43,722 nt of DNA from positions 1-43,722 of the forward strand of contig NZ_BOVJ01000019.1 of NCBI RefSeq assembly GCF_018403665.1, given 5' to 3'. The stretch comes from Paenibacillus cisolokensis (lineage in GTDB: Bacteria; Bacillota; Bacilli; Paenibacillales; Paenibacillaceae). Below, in pieces: positions 27,315 through 35,402 of the stretch (the first letter of the stretch is position 1; each line of letters begins with the position of its first letter). A program made the position numbers and the translations under genes. The notes beneath the pieces are model-generated. The model had not been told where the DNA came from, searched no databases, and saw only the letters and a program-made list of their open reading frames with translations.

Positions 27315-28351
27315 TACGCCATCGCTCCATTCACCTGGACAGGCATCCCCTGCTGAACGGACAAATTGGCCGCATGCGCGATTTTTACCGCTTTCAGCCC
27401 GTCGCACGCGCCGACAAGAGGCGCGGAGCCGGATCTGATGCAGTCGACAAAGTGGCGGGCTTCCTTGACATAAGCCTCTGCAAACCGGTCGGTAAAGGAT
27501 GGCGCGGCCGGAAGCTTGATTTGACGGTCGCTCGTGGCGGTTGCGATGTCGATATAATTCATTTGCCCGATGGAGATCACGCCCTCATCGCCAATAATTT
27601 CCGTTCTTGCGTCGTATCCGTATTTAATATTGAGCAAGCCTTCCACTGTCCCGAGCGCGCCTCTCTTGAAACGAAGCGTGGCGGCGATCGTATCGTTCAT
27701 CATCTGTCCGCCGCACAGACGCAGTTCCTTCTGTGAGGACAGGACGGCTGCCTGCGCGAACACCGTGTCCACCTCGTCGTTCATCAACCAGCGGATGGAA
27801 TCGTAGTCGTGCGAGCACAGCTCGAACGATATGTCTCCCGACTTTTCCGGATAACAGCCCCAGCCCGGAACCGGGGGCAGACCCGGGTCCCTGCTTGTCG
27901 AGCGGATAAAGACCGGCGTTCCGATCGCGCCTTCCCGCACCTTTTGCCACGCAGCCTCGTATCCACGGTCAAACCGCCGCATAAAACCGAGCTGAAACAC
28001 TTTACCGGTCTCTTCGACCTTGCGGACGATCTCTTGCGCATCTTCAAGCTGCAGCGTCAACGGCTTTTCGCAGAACACATGCTTGCCCGCCTCCAGCGCT
28101 TGAACGGCAATCGCTTTATGCGTCAAAACCGGTGTCGTAATGACGACCGCATCCACTTCTTCCGATTGCAGCAGCTCCGCCGTATCGGCATACGCCTTTG
28201 CGCCCAGCTCGCCGGCCAGCGCCTTGGCGGCTTGCGCATTCGCATCGCATACCGCCGCCACTTTGCAGTCCGCAACATAGCGGTAAAAGTTCCAGGCATG
28301 CAGCCGACCCATTCGGCCTGCGCCAATAACAGCAATTCCGATCTTGTTCAC
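27314..28351 (-). CDS. Gfo/Idh/MocA oxidoreductase, inositol 2-dehydrogenase-like
   Basis: A 345-residue NAD-dependent oxidoreductase. Rossmann motif VIGAGRMGRLH (8-18), EKP at 95-97, and a catalytic-histidine region FELCSHDYD with H181. In inositol dehydrogenases this region is D-x3-H; here the position four before the histidine is Glu (E177), a conservative change worth noting. GTG start, GGGGGA upstream. It lies between the binding-protein gene and the ATPase gene, so its substrate is probably the imported compound. It may oxidise a cyclitol, an inositol isomer or a related sugar. The placement resembles inositol operons, but no other iol gene is present. Confidence 0.88.
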   Translation of the reverse strand: MNKIGIAVIGAGRMGRLHAWNFYRYVADCKVAAVCDANAQAAKALAGELGAKAYADTAELLQSEEVDAVVITTPVLTHKAIAVQALEAGKHVFCEKPLTLQLEDAQEIVRKVEETGKVFQLGFMRRFDRGYEAAWQKVREGAIGTPVFIRSTSRDPGLPPVPGWGCYPEKSGDISFELCSHDYDSIRWLMNDEVDTVFAQAAVLSSQKELRLCGGQMMNDTIAATLRFKRGALGTVEGLLNIKYGYDARTEIIGDEGVISIGQMNYIDIATATSDRQIKLPAAPSFTDRFAEAYVKEARHFVDCIRSGSAPLVGACDGLKAVKIAHAANLSVQQGMPVQVNGAMA

Positions 28352-28368
28352 AGTCAGTCCCCCAAAAC

Positions 28369-28401
28369 GACAGTATAGCCAGATTCACTGGCTATATTGT
28401 C
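28369..28401 (-). terminator. intra-operon stem-loop after the binding-protein gene
   Basis: A 14-pair stem (one wobble) with a 5-base loop, between the binding-protein stop and the dehydrogenase start. On the minus strand only GTTTTG follows, so it probably ends part of the transcripts or protects the upstream message. Confidence 0.65.
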
Positions 28402-28409
28402 TTCTTTTA

Positions 28410-29455
28410 TTAGAATTCGGCGTCCGGATTGTAGTACTCGTCCACATTTTCTTTCGTAATCGCCACGGCAGGCGTATACGAGGTTTTCGGGAACGTCGCG
28501 CCTTCCTCCAAAATTTGAAGCGCCGCATCCAGACCCGTTTTGATGATCAGCACCGGATCGTTCAACCCCGTTGCGCCATATTTTCCGTCTTTGATCAGTT
28601 CAAGCGCTTCCTTCTGCCCATCAGCAGCCGCCGCGATCAAAATTTGGTTTTCCTTGCCGGCTTCGATAATCGCCTTGCGCGCGCCGATCGCCATGCTGTC
28701 ATTTCGGTAATGAGCAGATTGATATCGGGATGCGCGACAAGAATATCTTCCATGGCGCTCAGGCCGCCTTCCGTAGCCCAGTTGCCCCAGCCCTGCGCGA
28801 CAATTTCGATTTTGCTGTCGCCGCGATTTCGGAGCTGCGCTTCGATAATTCCCCGAATGACGCCCTGGCGGCGTTCGAGACCGGCCGGATTGCCCTGCTC
28901 GCCGCTGATGATGGCGGCTTTAATCTCTTTGCTGCCAAATTGCGCCGCAACCCATTCGCCTACCTTCACGCCGTTTTCCATGTTGTTCGACTGGATGGTG
29001 GTCACATAATCCGCTTTCTCGGAAATGGTGCTGTCGACAATGACTACCGGCACCCCTTTGCTGCTGGCCGATTTGGTTGCCGGCACCAGGCCGTCCGGGT
29101 CCGCCGGGTCAAGCAGCAGCAGATCGATGCCTTGCACCAGCATGTCGTTCACGTCGTTGATCTGCTTGGTCATATCACCCTGCGCATCGGCGGTAATCAG
29201 CTTGATACCCAGTTCTTCCGCATAGCTCTTGGCCGCATTCATCATGGCGACGAAATAAGGCGCGTTCTGATTTTTGATGGAAAAGCCGATCTTGATCTCG
29301 CTGCGCTCCTTGTCGATTTTCGTGCCGGCCGCATTCCCTTGCGCCGCTTGGCCGGACGAGCCGGCAGACTCGTTGCCTTCGAAGGAACATCCGGAAAGGA
29401 TAATGGCCAGAATCAGAATCAATGCGGCTAATTTCGGTTTACGAATCTTGCTCAT
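28410..29455 (-). CDS. monosaccharide-binding lipoprotein, RbsB-type (CUT2) (frame broken at 28702-28704)
   Basis: A 348-residue periplasmic-binding-type lipoprotein after repair. Signal with lipobox LSGC (cysteine near 23), acidic linker, then the Peripla_BP_4 fold with GFSIKNQNAPYF, DLLLLDPADPDG and VVIVDSTIS. The break is after NLLITE at a run of three T (28702-28704); four give TENDSMAIGARKAI, the usual hinge-loop sequence. ATG start with GGAGG 10 bases before. It would capture a pentose, hexose or cyclitol and deliver it to the downstream permease and ATPase. Confidence 0.9.
28702..28704 (-). other. frameshift site in CUT2 binding protein
   Basis: Run of three T on the plus strand; four restore TENDSMAIG. 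This is the shortest homopolymer affected. Confidence 0.75.
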
Positions 29456-29489
29456 GCGCTTTTCGCCTCCAATAGTAATCGGGATCGGA

Positions 29490-30518
29490 TCATTCCGACG
29501 CGATCGTGATAAAAACCTTGAACGCTTTATCCTTGTTGTCGTCCAAATATTCGAACGCTTGCTGAACCTTATCGATAGTAAACGCTTTCGTTTTTAACGG
29601 TTGCAATTGCACCTTGTTGCTGTTAACCAGCGCAAGCGCGTCAGCAAAGTCCTCTTTGGTGTACATCAGGTCGCCGATCAGCTCCAGTTCTCTATCCTGA
29701 ATGAGATTGACAGGAAGCAGCACGTCGTCGTTGACGACGCCGACAATGACAATCCGGCTGCCCTTCCTGGCGATTTCCACGGACTGGCGAACGGTCGACG
29801 GCAGCCCGACGCATTCGTAGATGATGTCCATTCCGTCCGGATGAATGGCATGAATCGCATCCTTCAAGCTGCGCGTCGCGGTGTGGATCGTATGCGGTAT
29901 GCCCAGTGTCCGCGCCACCTGCAGACGATATTCCAATATATCCGCTACCGCCACGACAGCGCCGGCAGCCTTGGCCGCCTGCGCCAACAGCAGCCCGATC
30001 ACGCCTCCGCCAATGACCAAAACGCGCTTGCCGGCTGACGTCAACCCTTTCTTGACGGCGTGAACCGCTACCGCCAGCGGCTCCAGCATCGCCGCATCCT
30101 CGAACGGCATCTTGTCATCGAGCGGAATCACCTTCTCCCACGGCACGGCAATGTACTCGCCGAAAGCGCCGTCCGTCTGGCAGCCGATCACTTTCAGTTC
30201 CTCGCATATGTTGTAGCGGCCTTCGCGGCAATGGAAGCATTGGCCGCACACGAGCGAGGGCTCCACGCAAACCTTGTCCCCCGGCGCCAATCGGCCTTCC
30301 GGGACGCCGTTGCCAAGAGCCTCGACCACGCCTGAAAACTCGTGACCGGGCACAACCGGCAGCGTAATGAACGGATGGCTGTCGTGGAAAGCGTGAAGGT
30401 CCGTTCCGCATATGCCGGCAACCGCCACTTTGATGAGCGCTTCGCCGGGACCGGGAACCGGCTTTTCCGTCTGAATCAGCTCGAATCTCTGTTTCCCGGC
30501 CAATCTGGCTTGAAGCAA
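29490..30518 (-). CDS. zinc-dependent alcohol/polyol dehydrogenase (sorbitol/threonine dehydrogenase-like)
   Basis: A 342-residue medium-chain dehydrogenase. Catalytic zinc ligands are C37 (GICGTD), H59-E60 (PGHEF) and E146 (LEPLAVAVH). The structural zinc lobe has C91, C94, C97 and C105. The nucleotide motif is VIGGGVIG. All residues expected for an active zinc polyol dehydrogenase are present, unlike the dehydrogenase at 119. Start choice: a TTG at 30518 has AAGGGGG with 8-base spacing. A GTG at 30527 or TTG at 30539 are alternatives. It would oxidise a secondary hydroxyl of a polyol, sugar or cyclitol in the GntR-controlled pathway. Confidence 0.88.
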   Translation of the reverse strand: MLQARLAGKQRFELIQTEKPVPGPGEALIKVAVAGICGTDLHAFHDSHPFITLPVVPGHEFSGVVEALGNGVPEGRLAPGDKVCVEPSLVCGQCFHCREGRYNICEELKVIGCQTDGAFGEYIAVPWEKVIPLDDKMPFEDAAMLEPLAVAVHAVKKGLTSAGKRVLVIGGGVIGLLLAQAAKAAGAVVAVADILEYRLQVARTLGIPHTIHTATRSLKDAIHAIHPDGMDIIYECVGLPSTVRQSVEIARKGSRIVIVGVVNDDVLLPVNLIQDRELELIGDLMYTKEDFADALALVNSNKVQLQPLKTKAFTIDKVQQAFEYLDDNKDKAFKVFITIASE

Positions 30519-30550
30519 TATCGTCACCCCCTTTCCCAAGCGGCCTCCTA

Positions 30551-31486
30551 TTATCGAAAGTCGGACGCGATTTGTTCCAGTTTGGCAAACGTCCCACTGT
30601 CGATTTCCAGATGAAAGACTTCCGCGATGACTTGCGTCCAGCCATGGATAAAATACATCCAGCCGTCTGCCACATGAAGATTGGCTTTATCCTTCTGCTT
30701 CAGCGCCTGATGCATGAACAGCAGATCGCCGCGGTAATTCAGTTCCCACACGACGCTGTGGGATGGAAATACGGCATTGTCGGTCAGCGGGGAGCCCGGC
30801 CGGTCTTTCCCCAGCCCTGTTGCGTTGATCACCGCCGAATACGGCTTCAGGCTGCCCAGTATGCGATCGCTTTGCTCCGTTTTAGTCACGACCGTATAGT
30901 CAACCGGAACCGAAGTCGATACGTTTTCGATCACCGTTTTCATTTCGAGCAGCCGTTTCTCGTCCCGATCGACAACGTAGACTTTCGAAGGGCGATCGCT
31001 TCCTTTGCTGTCATGAACCAGATTGGACGCAATCGCAATGCCGCTGCCGCCCGCTCCAAGAATTAGCGCTTCGCCGCGGTGCTCCGACCAGAATCCGGCC
31101 GGGATAAAAGCTTCCATCGCGAGCCGGCTGGTGAGCGGATCCTTCGCATGCCCGACGAGCTTGCCTCCTCGCTTGGAGATGCAGGACAGCTCGCCGAACA
31201 GACGCGCGCTTTCATCGAGTTCGTCGAACAAATCGGCTGCGGCCTTGTAAACATTGATTTTATGGGTCGTGACAAGCGCCCCGAGCGACAGCTCATCCTG
31301 CTTGATGAACGACACGACCTCGCGGTATACTTCCGGGTCGGCGTTCAGCTCGATATCGATCCCTTTAATGACAGCATTCAAATTCAGCGCTTTCGCCCAC
31401 AAAGGGAACAGCTTCATAATGGAAGATTGAGATGTCGTGACACCGATAAAATAAAACGTGGGCTCATGCGCTTTGACCAGATTCAC
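30551..31486 (-). CDS. divergent shikimate/quinate dehydrogenase family protein
   Basis: A 311-residue protein with the AroE two-domain layout. The substrate serines are at about 19-22 (TTSQSSI). The catalytic lysine is K76 (VTTHKINV) and the catalytic aspartate D116 (GHAKDPL). The Rossmann loop is GAGGSG (144-149), the family turn NATGLG (221-226) and the C-terminal glutamine Q285. The spacing matches shikimate dehydrogenases, but the usual GxNTD is replaced by HAKD and the protein is about 30 residues longer. It probably oxidises or reduces a cyclic polyol or keto-polyol rather than shikimate itself. GTG start with AAGGAG 11 bases before; 100 bases separate it from the preceding gene. The context is sugar catabolism, with no aromatic-pathway gene nearby. 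Confidence 0.78.
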   Translation of the reverse strand: MNLVKAHEPTFYFIGVTTSQSSIMKLFPLWAKALNLNAVIKGIDIELNADPEVYREVVSFIKQDELSLGALVTTHKINVYKAAADLFDELDESARLFGELSCISKRGGKLVGHAKDPLTSRLAMEAFIPAGFWSEHRGEALILGAGGSGIAIASNLVHDSKGSDRPSKVYVVDRDEKRLLEMKTVIENVSTSVPVDYTVVTKTEQSDRILGSLKPYSAVINATGLGKDRPGSPLTDNAVFPSHSVVWELNYRGDLLFMHQALKQKDKANLHVADGWMYFIHGWTQVIAEVFHLEIDSGTFAKLEQIASDFR

Positions 31487-31586
31487 TTGACGAATCGCTC
31501 CTTTCTCGCAATCGTTCTACTGCCCGCAGCCTGCCGCGGATTGTACGTCGGCAAGCGGCCGATCGTCTTCGGCTCGTTGTCCCTGC

Positions 31587-32522
31587 TCACGGCTTATCCC
31601 CCTTGCTGCTGAAAAACGACAGAATATTTTGCGTCGACTCTGTCGTCATGCGCTGCGCCGCTTCAATCGTCGCCGCCGCATTGTGCGGCGTCAGCACGAC
31701 GTTGCCGAGCTCGAAGAGCGGCGAATGCTTCACCGGTTCCTCGCTGAACACATCCAGCCCTGCGCCGCGGATCAGCCCTTCCTTCAGCGCTGTATACAGA
31801 TCCTGTTCGCTCACGACGCCGCCCCGCGACGTATTGACCACGATGGCTTCCCGTTTCATGCGCCGGAATACGTTTTCATTCAGCAGATGCTTCGTCTCTG
31901 CCGTCAGCGGCATATGTACGGATACGATATCGCTTTGCCGGATCAGCTCATCAAACGTGACCTTGTCGGCGCCCAGCTCGTCAAAAACAGCTTCACTCAC
32001 ATAAGGGTCGTAAGCGAGAATATTCATATCGAAGCCTTTGGCGCGTCTGGCCACCGCCCGACCGATCGCGCCGAATCCGAGAATGCCGATCGTCTTCCGA
32101 TACACTTCCATCCCTGTCGTTTTGGACCATCGTCCTGCGACCAGATTGGCGTGATTTTGCGGAATTTTCCGGGCAACCGCCAATATCAGAGCCAGCGTAT
32201 AGTCGGCGACCGACTCGGTATTGACGCCAGGCGTATTGAAGACTTTAATGCCTTTGCTTTCCGCATAGCCGACCGGAATATTGTCGATGCCGACGCCGTA
32301 TTTGGCGATCACCTTCAATTTGGACGCCGCATCGATCGCCGCCTCGCTCAGCTTGTCGGTTCCAATGATGAGCGCGTCCGCATCGCTCAACAGCTCCCGC
32401 ATGCGGTCGTCCGGCAGCGGACCGATTTCGCGGACCGTTTCAAAGCCTGCCTGCTCCCACAGCCGGTCAATATCCTCGTTGTACATGCCATATGATCTAG
32501 GGGTAATTAGTACCTTCGGCAT
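31587..32522 (-). CDS. D-isomer-specific 2-hydroxyacid dehydrogenase (phosphoglycerate dehydrogenase-like)
   Basis: A 311-residue NAD-dependent dehydrogenase without a regulatory ACT domain. The nucleotide motif GFGAIGRA lies near residue 150, and the catalytic set is Arg (NTSRGG), Glu (SEEPV) and His (TPHNAAAT). It lacks the C-terminal region of biosynthetic SerA, and its setting argues for catabolism of a hydroxyacid made from the imported substrate. ATG start with GAGGG 6 bases before; it overlaps the end of the HAD gene by 16 bases. Confidence 0.9.
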   Translation of the reverse strand: MPKVLITPRSYGMYNEDIDRLWEQAGFETVREIGPLPDDRMRELLSDADALIIGTDKLSEAAIDAASKLKVIAKYGVGIDNIPVGYAESKGIKVFNTPGVNTESVADYTLALILAVARKIPQNHANLVAGRWSKTTGMEVYRKTIGILGFGAIGRAVARRAKGFDMNILAYDPYVSEAVFDELGADKVTFDELIRQSDIVSVHMPLTAETKHLLNENVFRRMKREAIVVNTSRGGVVSEQDLYTALKEGLIRGAGLDVFSEEPVKHSPLFELGNVVLTPHNAAATIEAAQRMTTESTQNILSFFSSKGDKP

Positions 32523-33193
32523 AACGAACCCTCTTTAATCCATTTTTGAAGCAGGTCCGGAAGCTCGGCCAGATGATCGATCCAAGCATCCGCATCCTGC
32601 AGTTCGGCGTTGCCGCCAATGCCGTAGCGGCAGCCAACCGTCAATATCCTGTTAGCCTTGCCGGCCTCGATATCGGAAACGCGATCTCCGATCATGACCG
32701 CCGCCTCTGCTTTCGATTCCTCGAGCAGCATAGCGACCAGATCGACTTTGGATTTTGTCTTCTGCAGCCCGGCGCAATAAAGTTTTTCGAAGACTTCCTC
32801 GATGCCGTGTATCTGCGCTGCCGTCGCAACATATTTTGCACCGCCGTTGGAAGCGACGAACAACCGGTAGCCCTGGCTGCGGAGCAGCGGCAATACCTCC
32901 CGGACGCCCGGGTACAAGGCGGAATAAATGGGCAAATATTCTGCTTCGACTTCTTCCAGAACAGTCAATGCCGTATCGCGCACCGCTTCCGGAACATCAG
33001 GCAAGAGCTTGCGAAAAATTTCCGTCGTCGTCATGCCGATAACGGAAAGAATATCCGCATCCGACCATTCGACATCCATAGCGAGCCGTCTCGCATGCAG
33101 TCTTGCCAGCGTCTCCTTGTATGTAAGCTGCGACATTCTGCCGCTGTCCAACAGCGTGCCGTCCATATCGAAAATGAGTGCGATTTGTGCCAT
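32507..33193 (-). CDS. HAD-superfamily phosphatase (phosphoglycolate phosphatase/beta-phosphoglucomutase-like)
   Basis: A 228-residue HAD hydrolase. Motif I DMDGTLLDS carries nucleophile D9 and acid D11, motif II is VASNGG, and motif IV is GDRVSDIEAG, with a helical cap between motifs I and II. The frame is open upstream, but the ATG at 33193 begins just before motif I and lies 2 bases after the isomerase stop. It probably removes phosphate from a dead-end or intermediate sugar phosphate. Alternatively it is a phosphomutase, but the cap lacks an obvious mutase signature. Confidence 0.87.
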   Translation of the reverse strand: MAQIALIFDMDGTLLDSGRMSQLTYKETLARLHARRLAMDVEWSDADILSVIGMTTTEIFRKLLPDVPEAVRDTALTVLEEVEAEYLPIYSALYPGVREVLPLLRSQGYRLFVASNGGAKYVATAAQIHGIEEVFEKLYCAGLQKTKSKVDLVAMLLEESKAEAAVMIGDRVSDIEAGKANRILTVGCRYGIGGNAELQDADAWIDHLAELPDLLQKWIKEGSLCRRY

Positions 33194-33195
33194 AA

Positions 33196-33780
33196 TTATT
33201 TGCCCGCTTTGCCGTAACGTGGATTGTCGACCAGCACCGCTTCGCCGTTCTGCTCGACCGAGAGCTTCGCGAAGCCTTCGGTTTCGATATCGCCGTAATT
33301 GTGTCCCGCGTCGCCCGGATAGGCGGCGAAGAAGACGAACGGCTCGTCGCCGGTATTGACGGTGCGGTGCGCCCATTCCGGAGCGACATAGGCGACGGAG
33401 CCGGGCACCATGTCGATCGACGCGAACGCGCCGTCCTGCGTCTGCATCAGCAGCTGCCCTTTGCCTTTGAGGCAAAAGTAGATTTCGGCCCGATCCAGCA
33501 CCTCATGATAGTGGCCTTTCGTCATGAAATATTCATTGCCGACCTTTCCGGGATACAGAATCGTCACACAATGCTGGATATGGGCGGCCGTTTCCGGCAC
33601 GACGACGTTGTAGACCACGTAGATAAGCGGATTTTGCCCGAGCAGCTGCCGTACGGCTTCCTGATCGTAGTACATGTCTTTCATATGGGACAGATTGCGG
33701 GTGATCACATGGCCTTCGGGATTCAATTTGCCTGTGGCAAAGTCCAGTTCGGTAACAAACGGCATAAATTTTTCTGTCAT
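33196..33780 (-). CDS. cupin-type glucose-6-phosphate isomerase
   Basis: A 194-residue protein of the archaeal-type phosphoglucose isomerase family, a single metal-binding cupin. Metal ligands are H90 and H92 (TKGHYHE), E99 and H138 (PEWAHRT). The YFCLKGKG and GYVAPEWAHR-like strands match family usage. This isomerase class is common in Archaea and rare in Bacteria, which typically use the unrelated PGI. Here it follows an FGGY kinase by 14 bases, so its true substrate is probably the kinase product. The start ATG at 33780 has GAGGAG 10 bases before; an earlier in-frame start at 33798 is less likely. Confidence 0.88.
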   Translation of the reverse strand: MTEKFMPFVTELDFATGKLNPEGHVITRNLSHMKDMYYDQEAVRQLLGQNPLIYVVYNVVVPETAAHIQHCVTILYPGKVGNEYFMTKGHYHEVLDRAEIYFCLKGKGQLLMQTQDGAFASIDMVPGSVAYVAPEWAHRTVNTGDEPFVFFAAYPGDAGHNYGDIETEGFAKLSVEQNGEAVLVDNPRYGKAGK

Positions 33781-33794
33781 CTCTCCAGCACTCC

Positions 33795-35303
33795 TCAAAA
33801 TTGGTTTAATTTATCGTAAACGGGCGTCAGCTGACGGTACGTTTCATCAAAAAGTTCAAAGTAGCGGCTGTACGTTTCGCTGCTTGCCGGATCGGGCGAG
33901 TGCACGCTTACCCGCTTGACCCACTTTTTCGCTTGATGAAAATCGCTTATCAGGCCGACGCCAACGGCCCCCGCCATTGCGGCTCCCATGGAGGTCGCCT
34001 CATCCAGATAGGCAGGCACATAAATGTCAAGCCCGTAAACATCGGCCAAAATTTGCCGCCAGAGCGTGCTTTTCGCTCCTCCTCCCAGGACCCACATATG
34101 ATCGATCGGCGCGCCTTCCTTGCGGAAGGTGTCCAGCACGATCTTCAGGTTGAGCGCCACGCCTTCCATGACGGCTCTTGCCATATCGCCCCGGTTATGC
34201 GTGATCTGGAGACCGACAAAAGCGCCGCGCGCGTGCGGGTTCCACCTGGGCGACCGCTCACCCATCAGGTAAGGCAGAAAGAGAAGCTTATTGGCCGTGA
34301 TCGGGGATTTCCGGGCCTCCTCATTCATCAGATCGTAAATCGACCTGCCGCCCGGATTCGGAAACAGCAGCCTGGTCGCCCACTGCATGGAGCCGCCGCC
34401 GCATTGCATCGTTCCGTTCGGCGAATACAGGTCCGGGTCCAAATGAACCCATGTATACGTTTTCATTTCCGAATCAAAGATCGGCTGCTTGGAGGCTGTC
34501 GCAACCCATGAAGATGAACCGATGTAGTTGAACGCCTCGCCCTCGGCCATCACGCCTACGCCGGCCGCCGCGCACACACCGTCTCCGCCGCCGATCACGA
34601 CCGGCGTTCCTTCCAGCAGTCCGGTCTGTTCGGCCGCCTGCTTATGGACCTTCCCGACCATATCGGTGGATGCGTGCAGCTCGGGGAATAGTCCGGCGTC
34701 CAGCCCCCATGCGCTCAATATGTATCCGGACCAGGTTTTAGCGACGAGGTCAAAGCAGTTCGTTCCGCAAGCATCGGTATAGTCCGTGGCCAGAGCGCCC
34801 GTCAGACGATAGACGAGATAGTCTTTGGCCTGCAGCATTTTGAAGGCCTTCGCGTAGATCTCAGGCTGGTTTTCCTTCACCCATTTCAATTTCGCTCCCG
34901 AATACGAGGAGCTGATGCGATGTCCGGTAATCCCGTACACATCGCGCATGCCCAGCAGCTCCTCCAGCTCCGCGGCTTGCTTCCCGGCCCGCATGTCGGC
35001 CCAGATAATGGCGCGCTGCAGCGGTTCGCCGTTCCGGTCGACCAGCAAGCAGCCGAGCATTTGCCCGCTGAAGCTGACGGCCGCAATATCACTTTTGGCA
35101 ACTCCCGTCTTCTCCATGAGCGACTTCGACGTTTCGCAGACGGCCCGCCACCAATCATGCGAATCTTGCTCCGCCCATCCCGATTGCGGATAGTAGGTTT
35201 CATACCCGTGAAAAGCGCTGGCAACCAGCTCCCCGTCCTGCGAATACAGCGTGGCTTTGTTGCCTGTCGTCCCGATATCGTGCGCGATCACGTATTGTGC
35301 CAT
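33795..35303 (-). CDS. FGGY-family carbohydrate kinase (xylulokinase-like)
   Basis: A 502-residue sugar kinase of the ribulokinase/xylulokinase/gluconokinase superfamily. ATP-binding phosphate loop DIGTTGNKA (9-17), substrate region FSGQMLG and WADMR, catalytic aspartate D241 in GGGDGVCAAAG, and the second ATP segment GGGAKS. It is closest in style to XylB-type kinases. It is the first gene of the catabolic operon, 99 bases after the regulator gene, with its own promoter and operator. It would phosphorylate a ketose, sugar acid or polyol. Xylulose is possible, but no xylose isomerase is adjacent. Confidence 0.92.
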   Translation of the reverse strand: MAQYVIAHDIGTTGNKATLYSQDGELVASAFHGYETYYPQSGWAEQDSHDWWRAVCETSKSLMEKTGVAKSDIAAVSFSGQMLGCLLVDRNGEPLQRAIIWADMRAGKQAAELEELLGMRDVYGITGHRISSSYSGAKLKWVKENQPEIYAKAFKMLQAKDYLVYRLTGALATDYTDACGTNCFDLVAKTWSGYILSAWGLDAGLFPELHASTDMVGKVHKQAAEQTGLLEGTPVVIGGGDGVCAAAGVGVMAEGEAFNYIGSSSWVATASKQPIFDSEMKTYTWVHLDPDLYSPNGTMQCGGGSMQWATRLLFPNPGGRSIYDLMNEEARKSPITANKLLFLPYLMGERSPRWNPHARGAFVGLQITHNRGDMARAVMEGVALNLKIVLDTFRKEGAPIDHMWVLGGGAKSTLWRQILADVYGLDIYVPAYLDEATSMGAAMAGAVGVGLISDFHQAKKWVKRVSVHSPDPASSETYSRYFELFDETYRQLTPVYDKLNQF

Positions 35304-35358
35304 TCAATCCTCTCCCTTGGATAGTATGACGTGAGGCGTACATCATGACATAATGTTA

Positions 35359-35372
35359 TAACTACCAGTTGA
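35359..35372. promoter_or_regulatory. operator half of a matched pair, kinase operon copy
   Basis: TAACTACCAGTTGA differs at one of 14 bases from TAATTACCAGTTGA at 36238. It lies between a candidate -35 TTTACG (35370-35375 region) and -10 CATTAT on the minus strand, spaced 17 bases. It is probably the GntR-family repressor's target. Confidence 0.65.
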
Positions 35373-35402
35373 CGTAAAAAATTTTGGGAGCAACGGAGAC
35401 AG

